Source: Batillaria attramentaria | Lineage: Eukaryota; Mollusca; Gastropoda; Batillariidae | NCBI GenBank assembly: GCA_018292915.2 | Contig: JACVVK020000527.1 | Coordinates: 1-64,000, forward strand | Reading direction: 5' to 3' | DNA: 64,000 nt | Position numbers and translations under genes: made by a program | Shown here: piece by piece, positions 1 through 12,343 of the stretch | How positions within the stretch are numbered: the stretch's first letter is position 1 | How the letters are laid out: every line of letters begins with the position of its first letter | The notes under the pieces: model-generated | What the model saw: the letters and a program-made list of their open reading frames with translations, nothing else | The model's database searches: none | What the model was told of the DNA's origin: nothing

Positions 1-336
1 TCATCGGGTCAGTCTGCCCAAACCAAGAGGCTTTTGTCGTCCAGAGTGTCAGAACTGGACAAAGCATTATGGACAGTTGAAGACCTGCGACAAACACTAC
101 AACGTGTAACGACAGACCTGGAGGAGAAACAGCGGCTGGTGACACGATACCTGACTCCTGGTGCTTTACAAGGGGAGGAGAGCAGCTTAACAGCTCGTTT
201 GCACAGGATCTTGGATTTGTGTCGTCCACCATCTCTGGACAGACTGAGACAGGACGTGAACGCCTTGCTTCGTACACAAGAGGTGAATAGTTTAATCAAT
301 TAATCAATTTTACATATATTTGTCATTGAAGTCAAT

Positions 337-377
<41 letters not shown>

Positions 378-2996
378 TATTTAAAAGTTCGTACAACTGT
401 TTTATATATGTTGGCGTGATGTTTCTGATGTTTCAGGTTCTTCCAGTGGGTGATATTGCCGGTAGATATCACTTTACACCTCCAACCAGAGCGGTGCAAT
501 CCTCAGGTAAATGGACTTTCAAATTTTCATGTGTCCAGATATCCGCTGAAATTTGCTTGAACATTGTATTTATTTTCTAGGTCTATTATTTTCATGGACA
601 TTTTCAAGAACACAACGAGGATAGTTGCTGCCAGCAGGTGATGTGAATCACTACTATGCAAGTAAGGTCTTTTTTTTTCGAATTGAATGTTTCAGAAGCA
701 TCCTCTGGCACTAACGTGACGCCATCCAACATCAACATCGAACGTTGTCATGACGTCAAGATGGAAACTCACAACATTACCATCAACATCGGACACCATC
801 TGGCGGAACTACAGGTCATCACCGACACCAACATCAAAGAAGCAGGTAAGGTTATCATGTCAGTAAGCGAATAACAACTTAGTTAACACGAGATACACAG
901 AGCGTAATGATGCCATTGACATCAACACCAAACACATACTGTGGATGGTAAGAGAACCGTGGCATTCGCTTTCAACATCAGATATGCAAACTTTCGTTAC
1001 TTAGACCTAAACTCCTACCACTGCAGGGACATAATGCATGTGCATACATGTATGTACTTCCTTTCCTCCAGTCACAGAGGCGCTTGTGGCCAAGGTCACG
1101 TGGGATGGGGATCGGGAGAGAGAGCTGAGGGAGCTGAGTGAGCGACACACAGAAGAGATGAGGAGAGTGGAGGGGGAGCTTGAAGAAGAGAGGAGGAGGG
1201 GGGAGGCGGCGCTAGAGGAAGCCAGGAGGGGGGAGGAGAGAGCCAGGCAAGTGACACAGACACTGCAAACACAACTGTCTGAAGCGGAGGCCAGAGGCAG
1301 AATGGACAAGAGAGATCGCGAGGAACTCGAACAGCGCGTGCAGCAGATGCAAGAGGAACAGAGGGCCGCTGAAGAACGAGTCGCCACCTTGCGGGGAAAG
1401 CTGAGACAGGAGAAGACAAAGGGAGATAAGCGCGTGGCCGACATCACCCGGCGTTATAAAGAAGACAAGAAGAGAGTGGAGGAACAAGTGATGACGTTTG
1501 TCATACAAGTGGAGGATGTTCACAGACAACTACTGGAACGCCAACACCATGACGAGGAACGGTTGAGTGACGCCATACAACGGCTATTCTCTCAGTTTAA
1601 CATCCGCCTGCTGGGGACTGACTGTGGCCTGAGATTCCTTTTTGATGCCCCAGTGTCGCAGTGGGTGAAAGTAGTGGAAAAGCAGTTGGAAATCCAGGCC
1701 GTGCTGTCGCATCTGATACCGGAAGACGCCAGGCAAGACGTGACGTGGACGGAAGTGACGCAGTACAGACCGAAAGCTGAAGACATCGATCTGAGGATTG
1801 GCCAGCCACTTCCTTTGCCAGACACTTCTGCAGGGCAGGTGAGTGAAGTCTGGGACGTTTTGTGATTTCTTGTTTTTAATTATTTATCATTTGTCCCTTT
1901 AGATTTGGTTACCTCTCTGATTGTTGCAAGTTTAACGTTCGGGTAAATCAATGAGAACTGTAAACAGAGGTCTTTCCCATAGAAAAGTATGAGAAGTGGG
2001 GCGGTCGGTGGTCTAGTGGTTAAGAGACTTCGCCACCAAAACTTATGCCATCTTAGAGTACTTTTCACGCTCTTTTTAATGCAGTTTGTTTGAAGTTTCT
2101 AGCTGTTATATAACGCCCGCGGTGACTCGTTTTCCATGTGTTAAGAAACACAAAAATCGCTGCGGCTGGCCCACGCGCTCTGCTTTTCGCTGCACTTGGG
2201 GCAGTGCTTTCTTTGCGGCTCGCGCTGGGCGCATAAGTAGCCGCGAGCTACGCCTCACTGGCATAAGTTTGGAACATTATCAATGTACAAAGAATTTCCT
2301 ATCGCCGATTTAAGAGCGTAAAGGCTGGGACCACGCATTCGAAAAGTGGTGAAAATGGCAAAATACACCCGTTAAACTACAAAACAGCGCTAAAAACAAA
2401 ACATAACTAAAAAGTACAAACTCTTCCGAAACTACTATAGTTTAAATGATAACTTTAGGCTAATTGACTGCCGAGATATTTAGCACTAAATGGACACAAA
2501 CAAACGCAGCTAACTGACACGTGGCTATCGTGGATCCGCAACGCTGCACGCGTGCGGTAGCCTACAGGCGAACAAAGCCGGCGGCACACAGCTGGCCGGA
2601 GAACCTAGGGTAGTGGGCGAGAGGGTCCAAACCACTCGGCTACAATGGTGACAGTTAACAAATGTCTTGAGAAGTTGAAGGTGGAATCAATTTATTTTCT
2701 TCATTTCGGTAAGAATGATTTAATAAAGAAATCACAAGGGGGGAGGGGGGGGGCTTTGACTTCATTGTTTTATCAAACACGTAATACAGTTTAATTGTGT
2801 CAACTGAAACACTTTCTTTCTGTCTTCAAGAGTGATCCAGTGAGTGAGATGCCAAATGCTGAACACACTGTGGGAAACAAGGGAGTGGAGCCCCGCCCTC
2901 CTGGTGAGTTGTTCTACATACTATGTATTGTGTGTGATCTGTCTGAGAAAAACGGTAGTTCAACAAATTATATGAAAGACAGCTGGCATCTGGTAT

Positions 2997-3042
<46 letters not shown>

Positions 3043-4352
3043 CCTTTTTCACTTTTACCCTCCCCCTTCATACCCCTCTCTCCTCTCTCCAACTTATGCC
3101 TACCTCAGAAATTCTGTTTCTCCCGAAAGTGTGTTGTAGATCTATATAGAGTGCATCAAACTGGACACTACACAGTGTGTAAGCCATGGCGGTGACGTCA
3201 GAATCACGGTGTGTCGTGACGTCATTTGATTGGAAACTGAAAATACTGGCAGAGAAATCTACATGACACAGGCTGTCGGCGCAAAACACACTTTGCTTGT
3301 CTTTAATTGTTGTTGTTGTTGTTGTTGTTGTTGTCATCTTGGTCGTCGTCGTCGTCGGTGTGGTGGTGATAAACGTGTCGTTTTTGGTGGTGTTGTTACA
3401 GACGGTGGAGTGACATTGTTGTTGTAGTGTTAACGGTTTCTAAGGGTATGTGTGATGTGCAGACCGTGTAATGGCGTTCGACCCGCTGACGGCCACCCCG
3501 CGACGCACGTTCTGTATGGACAACAGTCAGCTGAAGATACAGGGGGACAAGTACATGCCATGCATTAGATCTCTAGTGGCGACTGACGGGGGGAAGATTG
3601 TGATGACAGACTGGGACAACGACAAGGTGAAGATCATGGACAGTCGGACTCTGACCATCGTCAGCTCACTATCGCTAGGGGTGACACCATGGGGCCTTGC
3701 CTTACTACACGATAAACTGTTGGCGGTTACGCCATTAAGTGATTACACCATCCGCCTGATTGACGTCACCGTCACCGTCAAGCTACCGGAACAAGTAGAA
3801 AAAGTGGAGCTCCGAGTTGTGCGACGGATAAAAACAGCCAGACGGTACCGGGGTGTGGGGTGTGGGGGGCAGGACGGGACGTTGGTAGTTAGTTGTGGTA
3901 AACAAGGTGAACTGCCGGCCAGCGTGGACATTTTATCCCGTAACGGACAGGTGTTAAAAACCGTCGTGAACGGTGAAACGTTGCGCGGTCTGTGTTATCC
4001 TTGGTACCTGTGTGTAGTGGATGGTGTGGCCCTCGTGTCGGAAGTTGAAAGTGACTGTGTACACCGGGTGGATCTGGCCACGGGCCGGATGTTGTCCTCT
4101 ATCACTCACGATCAGTTAAGGTCTCCACGCCAAGTGTCAGTTGACCACTCCGGCAACCTCTACATCGCCAGTACTGATGGTGGTTGTGTGCTGGTGATGA
4201 CGGTTGACGGGCGGTGGCGGACGCTGCTCCGTGGGAAGGAACACGGGGAGAGGAGGTATGTCAGGCCTGTTAGTGTGACCGTTACCGACACCGGGGTCGT
4301 GGTGGGGTGGGATGCTGTGGGCTCTGAAGTGACGGGGTTTGACCTGACTTAG
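1..4352 (+). CDS. TRIM-like coiled-coil/beta-propeller protein, copy 1 (5' end outside window)
   Basis: Exons, deduced from GT-AG sites and alignment to copy 2: <1-282, 437-506, 696-845, 1072-1838, 2831-2903, 3463-4352 (TAG stop). Summed length 2232 nt = 744 codons, every junction in phase. Exon 1 begins just after where the RING finger would lie and encodes a coiled coil. The 1072-1838 exon is a long Glu/Arg-rich coiled coil followed by a globular stretch. The last exon encodes about 295 residues of repeated strands with Gly-Asp/His loops, resembling the NHL or six-bladed propeller of TRIM2/3/71-type proteins. The RING, if present as in copy 2, would make it an E3 ubiquitin ligase; this is family inference. 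The exon equivalent to 41942-42019 of copy 2 is absent, but flanking phases (1 and 1) still match. Possible poly(A) signals AATAAA at 4817 and 5003. A more distant propeller family is possible; exon structure is firm. Confidence 0.8.
338..375. repeat. (GT)n microsatellite in intron 1 of copy 1
   Basis: Uninterrupted GT dinucleotides soon after the exon 1 donor. The equivalent (GT)n tract in copy 2 is at about 41569-41615, so the tract predates the gene duplication and has changed length since. Confidence 0.95.
1993..2041 (+). mobile_element. SINE-3 head (tRNA-derived), truncated, in intron of copy 1
   Basis: A tRNA-like 5' region with an A-box-like block (GGTCTAGTGGTTAAGAG) in the same place as the longer copy at 43563. 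The match stops abruptly at about 2041 after CGCCACCA. The element was therefore in the ancestral gene before duplication and was truncated in copy 1. Confidence 0.7.
2042..2640. other. Copy-1-specific intronic insert, unassigned
   Basis: About 600 nt with no counterpart in copy 2. It starts with AAACTTATGCC and contains the reverse complement GGCATAAGTTT near 2260. On the minus strand, 2640-2590 resembles a tRNA A-box region (TAGCCGAGTGGTT), so part may be another SINE. No coding potential seen. Confidence 0.4.
2999..3039. repeat. (CA)n microsatellite in last intron of copy 1
   Basis: CA dinucleotides upstream of the propeller exon. The copy 2 counterpart at 60290-60363 is nearly twice as long. 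Confidence 0.95.
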
Positions 4353-4375
4353 GTCACTCTGTGTCATTCACACAT

Positions 4376-4475
4376 CACCACCATCATCATCAACACATCC
4401 CACTACACCACCACCACCACATCATCACCACCACCACCACCACCGACCCACTCGTCCTCGTCATCATCATCATCG
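4376..4475. repeat. CAC/ATC trinucleotide-rich 3' flank of copy 1
   Basis: Imperfect (CAC)n, (CAT)n and (ATC)n runs directly after the stop codon. The same run follows the copy 2 stop at 61722-61850, in a longer form. Confidence 0.85.
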
Positions 4476-4610
4476 ATACAATCATCATCCCAGCCAAATA
4501 GATGTAAACAGAATGAATCTTCATACTAAATTATAAGTTGTGACAAAAATCCTCCTGTCTGTTATCCGTGCTCCAACCATAATTGACGTCACTGTTGTTT
4601 CCAAGTGGTG

Positions 4611-4795
4611 AAGGGGAGCCGGGGTGGTCGAATGGTAGAGCGTTGGACTTCTAAAGCTCAGGTCGTGAGTTCGATCCCAGCTGGGGCTAAATATTTGTGC
4701 TGGCTTTTTCATCGTTGCCCCGTCTTTGATATCACCCTATGTGGTGGAAAAGGACGTTAAACCCCCAAACACCCACCCACTTACCCTCCAACCGT
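4611..4795 (+). mobile_element. SINE-1 (tRNA-derived, Arg-like head)
   Basis: Begins GGGGAGCCGGGGTGGTCGAA with A-box-like and B-box-like (GAGTTCGATCCC) promoters. The anticodon-arm region reads TTGGACTTCTAA, suggesting a tRNA-Arg(TCT) ancestor. The body ends in a conserved CCCCAAACACCCACCCA tail. The element is absent at the equivalent position after copy 2 (about 61978), so it inserted after the gene duplication or was lost from copy 2. Confidence 0.8.
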
Positions 4796-5388
4796 ATTCA
4801 GTATGTCCTAACTGTAATAAATATTACGTCACTGTTAAAAATATCATGTTTTGAATTCCCGGTGTTTCACGTGTTGTAAGATTCGTGTTATCAGTTGATG
4901 TGAATAACATGGTGATTATAGAGTTGTTGTTTATGCAAGCTGTAGTAATTAGTGGATTTTCTTTTTCTAATCTACAAACTGAACATACGTGTGTGCCTGA
5001 TAAATAAAGTGATTAACAACAGCTGCTGATGCTAAACAGCAACATCGACAACAACCGTCGTTCATAGCGAATTCCCTGTGGGTTTGTGTATAATGTCTTC
5101 ACCCTTGATTCCAGAACCGTGACACATTGTTCACTGTAGGTATCGGTAACAACTTCCATTACACTTGCAGCAATTCCAATGAAAGGTTTTAGCCAAAGAA
5201 ACAAGGGTAGCAAGCTGAATGGAAAACCGCCTACAGTTTCGTAGGAGTTGTTTCTCTTGGTACTTCGGATTTAGCACCACTACAGCGGTGTGCTAACTGA
5301 ACCTTTGGCCGAAGAAAAAGCGTCCGTGTTTCACTGTGTTTGCGAAAACAGATTTAGGGGCTTCGCTGTTTGCACAGCATTCAAGGCG

Positions 5389-5680
5389 AACGTTGATCGA
5401 AGCGCGAAGGTTTCGGCCGAAGCGCGAAGGCGTTATGTTCGGTCAATGCGCGGAGGCGTTATGTTCGGTCAACTGAATCGCGAAGGCGTTATTTTCGGTC
5501 AAAACTGTTCGGTAAAAGCGCGAAGGCGTTATGTTCGGTCAAAGCGCGAAGGCGACCTTATGCTTGTTCAAAGCTGGAAGGCGTTAAGTTTAGTCAACAG
5601 CGCGAAGGCGTCAAATTCGGCTGAAGCGCAAGGAAAGTTCGGCCAAAGCGCGATGGCATCCAATTCGGCCGAAGCTGTAT
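5389..5680 (+). repeat. 26-bp minisatellite downstream of copy 1 (degenerate)
   Basis: Degenerate tandem units built on AAGCGCGAAGGCGTTATGTT followed by CGGTCA. The better preserved and longer homologous array lies at 62700-63310, after gene copy 2. Confidence 0.85.
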
Positions 5681-5931
5681 TTAGCCTCTTTAAAACATGA
5701 GAGTTACCCTTTTGTGTTGCGCTTATGGGTTGTAGACCCGTTACGCTATCGCGGATCTATATTCTTGGATTTCTTGTCCTAGAATACTTTGTCCGCGTAT
5801 TGTGGATTCCCGGTGTTTCAGATGTTGCCAGATTAGGTTCGTCCTTTAAGTTTGCTGTCATTTAGTTACTTAGTTGATGTAGTTGAAGCTTAACGCCGCG
5901 CAAGCAACAAAGGCTGTACATAGAGTTGTTG

Positions 5932-6267
5932 TTATATACAGTGCACTCTGACAATGTATCATATCATATCACAACTGTGTTATATACAGTGCACTCTGAC
6001 AATGTATCATATCATATCACAACTGTGTTATATACAGTGCACTCTGACAATGTATCATATCATATCACAACTGTGTTATATACAGTGCACTCTGACAATG
6101 TATCATATCATATCACAACTGTGTTATATACAGTGCACTCTCACAATGTATCATATCATATCACAACTGTGTTATATACAGTGCACTCTGACAATGTATC
6201 ATATCATATCACAACTGTGTTATATACAGTGCACTCTGACAATGTATCATATCATATCACAACTGTG
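5932..6267 (+). repeat. 48-bp satellite, seven units
   Basis: Seven near-identical 48-bp units (336 bp), each starting TTATATACAGTGCACTCTGA. One unit near 6140 has a single TCTCACA variant. There are no spacers between units, so it is not a CRISPR array. The same satellite closes the window after copy 2. Confidence 0.97.
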
Positions 6268-6660
6268 TGATTGATACAGCAGTCAGTTTGGTGCTGTTGA
6301 CTATAATGTCCCCCTACCTTTACCAAACAAATAACGTCATAATGATTTCTTGGGTTTTTCGTGTGTGTTTTCAGTACAGCGTTTTTCTTTGAACTGCGTG
6401 TGACATTGAAACTTTGTGAACATTTTGTTCGGATTATTTACCAATATTTGAAAGCTATTTGGATTAGAAATACGTTTTACCAACATATCATTATTGCACA
6501 GACTTTGATATAATCTTCTAGAAACGGTTAAGGTTTCATTTAATTTGTGTAGCATTTCGTAAATGTTGTAATAGAATTCATTGCATCGGGTGAACATTTT
6601 TCATTTTCACTGGGAACGTGTACATGAAATAATGTTGGTTTGGAAATACACTTTCTTTAA

Positions 6661-6691
<31 letters not shown>

Positions 6692-6709
6692 CTGTGTGCG
6701 TGCGTGCGT

Positions 6710-6753
<44 letters not shown>

Positions 6754-6835
6754 GTTACACTGCCATTGTTTGAAACAAAGAAAACTCCATTGATAACAAC
6801 AGCGGTCACATACCTCAAAACCACATGGTGACTGC

Positions 6836-6884
<49 letters not shown>

Positions 6885-7066
6885 GCGGACATTCTACAGT
6901 TGTCGGATTTTACCGGTAATACTTGTACAGGAAGTAAGAAATTGCAAACTGCGGACATCCACTTTTTACGACCGTACTCGGTTTGCAGGTTGTGAGGCAC
7001 ACAGTGTCTCTCTATTTCCATCCTTTTCACACACACACACACGCGCACGCACGTACGCACGCACGC

Positions 7067-7098
<32 letters not shown>

Positions 7099-7624
7099 GC
7101 CGAACAGAGCCCCGACTGTCATGAAACACATTAGGTCACTAGGCCGGGATCAACTGTCTCTCTTTGATAGGTATGAAAGTAGTTCCACAAACAGTTAGCG
7201 CCGAAAATCTTTGGCGAGTGAATTACAAAATGCACTATGTATGTAGCGAAGAGACACATCGCCTTGTGTGCTTAGTATAGTAGTCGTTCGTTAGTACAGG
7301 TTCGTGCGGTGATGGCAAAAATAAAACAGAGTTAAACTGATAAATATGAGGCGAGACAGGGTACAGCAATACGAATACAAAACTAGACAGACAGACGGAT
7401 TGACAAACCAACAAACTATACAATAAAAGCAAATCTGAACAGAAGGAAATAAATCTAAATAAATGAAACAAAACAACTGTTTCAAACACGCAAAGCATTG
7501 TACCTTCTTTCCTAAAATTTAACGATACGCGTTGAAGAGTTACGGCGGAGCACTGATGGGTCCGGTAAAAGAGAGACTTTGTAACCAATAATAAGAAACG
7601 TTATCAAACAGTTCTCTCTCCAAA
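6268..7624. other. Non-coding stretch with GT/CA microsatellites
   Basis: Contains GT/GC-GT tracts at about 6663-6749, CA tracts at 6839-6882 and 7029-7098 with CGCACG interruptions, and otherwise AT-rich unique sequence. No gene-like coding region was found. Confidence 0.7.
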
Positions 7625-7631
7625 CTATAAT

Positions 7632-7657
7632 CAAAGATCTTGATTCCAAAGTCTTTG
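7632..7657. mobile_element. 26-bp TIR-only relic of the foldback family
   Basis: Consists only of the inward-facing termini CAAAGATCTT and AAGTCTTTG fused. It is flanked by 7-bp near-identical direct repeats, CTATAAT (7625-7631) and ATATAAT (7658-7664). Compare the full element at 13032 and the 43-bp relic at 12344. Confidence 0.55.
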
Positions 7658-7756
7658 ATATAATACTAGGCTAACAGAAGATCTAGCTGAAAACAATGCC
7701 ACTGATGTCAATGGCCCGAAGAGGACACTGGCGGCACAGAAACGTATCCAAAGAGA

Positions 7757-7839
7757 ACAAGATGGCCACCAGCCCAATATGTTGTTTCCATTTGATCACC
7801 TGCTAGTCGTCACGGTCGTTCTTTTGTAATGCCATGTAT

Positions 7840-7902
<63 letters not shown>

Positions 7903-9823
7903 CTCTCTCTCTCTGAATGGAAACAACCGACCGGGCTGTCACCCCAATCTTGTTTTTGGAAGAGAGACGTCAAGTTGTATTCTTTGAAATCTATGACGTT
8001 TTTCCTCACTCGGATGACGCATAATACATTTGGCGTAATAACTTTGATACAGTTCTTGCAATGAAAGCAGGCCCATGAAAATTGAAGTGTTGCTGCTGCG
8101 TGCGCAGTGTAAAGATCGAATTAATACCAACCCAATATGTTTAACAGACAAGTCTGCGCGGCGAACGTTTTCTAACTATGTGTAATGTTAGACATACACA
8201 CGCGCGCGCGCACACATTCACACGCACGCACGCACGCGCACACACACACACAGACTCGCGCGAGCGTGCTCCATTGAGACCTATGTGGTGTTCTCTCACT
8301 CTACTATGCTATTGAGTGAGAGTCAGTGGGAAAAACAAAGCACACTACATCAATGAAACTCCCGCTTTCCCCGTCTACACATAGAGAACGTCCAAAAAGT
8401 GGCGACACATCCCCAAGAAATGCCAGTATCACGTCAATCAAACATGACGTCGGAAAAATGACGCTGATACTGCCTTTTGCGTCAGTGCGCGCGTGCCTTT
8501 TCTGCGATGGATCTGACCTGTTCAGTACGTAAGCAGCCCTGCACAGCGTTCTGGGTTCTTCTTCTTTCATGAATTTGTTCTCCGTGCATATTCTGTTCAT
8601 AAAGTATTGGAGTTGTATTCTGTTGTATCTTGTGTCTTCTCTGCGATTGCACGAAGATGGCGACATAGTAGAAGTGAAATACACCACGTCTCCAAACAGA
8701 CGGAATTCGGAAAGAAAGTAACGAGACACCCCCAAGAAAAAACAGCATCACGTCAATCAAACATGACGCACTTACTTTACGTCAGTGCGCGTGCGTCTCT
8801 TTTTCGATGTTTGTGAGGCGTGTGGCTTGTAGAGGAAATGAGCTGTGAGTACAAATTTTCGAGTCAACTGACGATAACGGCTGCAGTGAATTTTTCTATT
8901 TTTTTTTGCATATTTTTTATGGCACCCCAGGCTCATTATCTATGTATAGTAGGAGCGATTTTGAGATCTAAAGTGTGTTCACCAGCACTTTCATCAGGTA
9001 CGGCTTACGCCAAAAGTATAAAAGCGACAACCTCCAAAATTCACTCAGTTGAGAGTCCGTATTCATGCTATCTATGTCCAAAAAATGGAGTGGTTTAGGT
9101 AAATATTACGCCTTTAAACGCCAGAAAGCCACTTTTTCTGAAAAGGGCGATAACTCGCAAATCATGTGTGCAATCGTACCTGGATCGGGCCTTCTATTCA
9201 ACAATCTTGATTCATTTAGAAACCTCAAATTTGAAATCGATCGGTTTAGTATTTTCGGAGAAATAGGCATCTGAACTGGGTTCACATGCAATGTCAACTC
9301 AGGCTCGGTTTACATGAAAACTATAAGAGCGACCATTTTCTAGTAGTGACTCTGTTCAGAGTCCGTATTCAAGCTATCTACTGCCAAAAAATTGAGTGAT
9401 TTAAATAAATATTACGCCTGTACACGAAAGACAACCAACTTGTCTCAAAAGGGCGATAACTCCCAAATCACTTAAGCAATCATCACACGCTTGAATCGTC
9501 TAATGTAACATTTTGATATATTTGGATACCCCAAATTTGAAGCCATTCGGTTAAGTATTTTCGAAGAAACGGGCCCGGACACAATTCACACACACACATA
9601 CACACAGACGGCACTCACTGAGGAGGAGAAGTGCGTTCGGTGCACCATACATGTCAGCATCGATGACGCATGTTTTCTTACGTCATTGTCAGAGTTACAC
9701 TTGCAAAATCGTCTCTGCGGGAGATCGGCAGTGACGTGCGTTTGTACCACAGATGCTTGCCTATGAACGTGGAAATTTTAGCCCGTCCTATGATGTTGTT
9801 TCCATTACTATGGAAACAACATA
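7757..9823 (+). mobile_element. Repeat X, copy A
   Basis: Starts CAAGATGGCCACCAGCCC and ends in a hairpin, ATGTTGTTTCCAT / ATGGAAACAACAT with a 4-nt loop (9793-9822). Contains a (CA)n tract (7842-7899), CG/CA-rich stretches, and two diverged modules around 9000-9270 and 9360-9570 that share TTCAAATTTG, GGGCGATAACTC and GAGTCCGTATTCA. No transposase or other protein is encoded. Followed directly by copy B in the same orientation. Confidence 0.8.
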
Positions 9824-9917
9824 ACAAGATGGCCACTGACCAGCCCAATATGTTGTTTCCATTTAATCACCTGCTGTCGTCACGGTCGTTCTTTTGTAAT
9901 GCCATGTATTCGGGAGG

Positions 9918-9960
<43 letters not shown>

Positions 9961-11620
9961 CACTCTCTCTCTCTCTCTGAATGGAAACAACTGACCGGGC
10001 TTGTCAGACCAATCTTGGTTTTGGAAGAGAGACGTCAAGTTGTTTTCTTTGAAATCTATGACGTTTTCCTGATTGGGATGACGCATAATACATTTGACGT
10101 AATAACTTTGACTCGGATACAATTCTTGCAATGAAAGCAGCCCCATGAAAATTGAAGTGTTGCTGCTGCGCAGTGTAAAGATCGAATTTATACCGGCTCA
10201 ATGTGTTTAACAGACAAGTCTGCGCGGCGAACGTTTTTTCACTATGTGTTATGTCTGCTGCGCGCGCGCGCACACAGACACACACAGACATACGCGCGCG
10301 CGCACGCACGCACGCACGCACGCAGACTTGCGCGAGCCGCGTTTGTGCATGTGCTCCATTGAGACCTATGTGGTGTTTTCTCACTCTACTATGCTATTGA
10401 GTGAGAGTCAGTGGGAAAAACAAAGCTCACTACATCAATGAAACTCCCGCTTTCCCCGTCTACAAATAGAGAACTTCCGAAAAGTGACGACACACCCCCA
10501 CGTCAATCAAACATGACGTCGGCAAACTGACGCTGATACAGTTTTGCGTCAGTGCGCGTGTGCCTTTTCTGCGATGTTTGTGAGGCGTGTGGCTTGTGTA
10601 AAGGAAATGTGCTTCGAGTACAAATTTTCGAGTCAACTGACGACAACGGCTGCAGTAAATTTTTCTAATTTTTTTGTATATTTTTTATGGCACCCCAGGC
10701 TCATTATCTATGTATAGTAGGAGCGATTTTGAGATCTAAAGTGTGTTCACCAGCACTTTCATCAGGTACGGCTTACGCCAAAAGTATAAAAGCGACAACC
10801 TCCAAAATTCACTTCAGTTGAGAGTCCGTATTCATGCTATCTATGTCCCAAAAATGGAGTGGTTTAAGTAAATATTACGCCTTTAAACGCCAGAAAGCCA
10901 CTTTTTTGGAAAAGGGCGATAACTCGCAAATCATGTGTGCAATCGTACCTGGATCGGACCTTCTATTCAACAATCTTGATTCATTTAGAAACCCCAAATT
11001 TGAAATCGATCGGTTCAGTATTTTCGGAGAAATAGGCATCTGAACTGGGTTCACATGCAATGTCAACTCAGGCTCGGTTTACATGAAAACTATAAGAGCG
11101 ACCATTTTCTAGTAGTAACTCTGTTCAGAGTCCGTATTCAAGCTATCTACTGCCAAAAAATTGAGTGATTTAAATAAATATTACGCCTGTACACGAAAGA
11201 CAACCAACTTGTCTCAAAAGGGCGATAACTCCCAAATCACGTAAGCAATCATCACACGCTTGAATCGTCTAATGTAACATTTTGATATATTTGGATACCC
11301 CAAATTTGAAGCCATTCGGTTGAGTATTTTCCAAGAAACGGGCCTGGACACAATTCACACACACACAGCCGCACATCCGCACATCCGCACACACATCCGC
11401 ACAGACGGCATTCACTGAGGAGGAGAAGTGCGTTCAGAACATCATACGCGTCAGCATCGGAGACGCACGCTTCTTACGTCATTGTCAGAGTTACACTTGC
11501 AAAATCGTCTCTGCGGGAGATTGGCAGTGACGTGCGTTTGTACCACAGATGCTTGCCTATGAACGTGGAAATTTTAGCCCGTCCTATTATGTTGTTTCCA
11601 TTACTATGGAAACAACATAA
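9824..11620 (+). mobile_element. Repeat X, copy B (tandem to A)
   Basis: Same start, modules and palindromic end (11589-11618) as copy A, with a deletion of the segment corresponding to about 8500-8760 of copy A. The head-to-tail junction at 9823 is the same as in the minus-strand array at 34457. Confidence 0.8.
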
Positions 11621-12336
11621 AAACGGCCGGTTGTCTACTAATACTCATTTTTAATGGAGCTTGTATACCTTCCTCCCTCCTCAACCTGTGCACGTGTGGG
11701 GGTTACGTGGGGTCAGTCCGCTGTCACTCAAACATGCAACGTCTTTACAATAGTTAGAGAGGTTCAGTGCCAGGTCCCATTGTCTCATGTCCAGTCCAAT
11801 CAGAGAGGGAGGTTTCCTAGCTTTCCTGTACAACACGTAGTACATAAACAGCCGAGTGTGTATTGTCTGTTTCATTCAGTACTGATGTCCACCAGTCAGA
11901 GTAAGGAATTCCATTCACAGAGTGACGACACTTTCGGTTGACATCATTTCCGGAATCGTCCACTCCCCGCTGTTTTCAGTTGTACTGCCAAGTTCCGTAG
12001 TTTGCAGCTCGTTTCCCCGTATTTTTCTATATTTGGAGTCTGGATTTTAGTAGTCTCTAGTTTGTTGCCAGACAAGTGATAATCATCACGCTCATATATT
12101 TTGAGCCGAATTTGTGTTGCCTTAGTACATCTAACGATTCATACGATCCGCATGTAACTTTTACTGGAACAAGTGAACACTCTGATTTTCATTCTCTTGT
12201 CAGTTGTTTCTCCCGAGAGAAAGTGTAAGCTTGAGTGATTGAGTTCCTAAAAGTGTGTGGCACGTAGGCCAGACAGTATGACGTAATACTCGCATTTCAG
12301 TCATCATAAACACACATTTCAGAGCAGCTCACTAAA
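11621..12336. other. Unassigned, no gene seen
   Basis: Ordinary-looking sequence between repeat X and the foldback-family relic. One open stretch at 11654-11941 has no recognisable domain and no splice or repeat support, so it is not called as a gene. Confidence 0.5.
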
Positions 12337-12343
12337 CTTAAAC

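Noticed and set aside
1007..1447. Minus-strand Ser/Cys-rich open frames opposite the coiled-coil exons (also 42713-43097)
   Set aside because: Antisense shadows of Glu/Arg-rich coding exons whose sense frame matches between paralogues.
5926..6274. Open frames of a 16-residue repeat through the 48-bp satellite, as a repeat protein gene
   Set aside because: 48 is a multiple of 3, so a stop-free unit gives an open frame automatically in several frames. There is no promoter, splice or domain support.
6607..7129. Open frames rich in Cys-Val and Thr-His
   Set aside because: Translation of GT/CA microsatellites only.
7757..9823. Repeat X as a Helitron
   Set aside because: The terminal hairpin is suggestive, but the required TC start and CTRR end are not seen, and no Rep/Hel sequence is present; left as unclassified.
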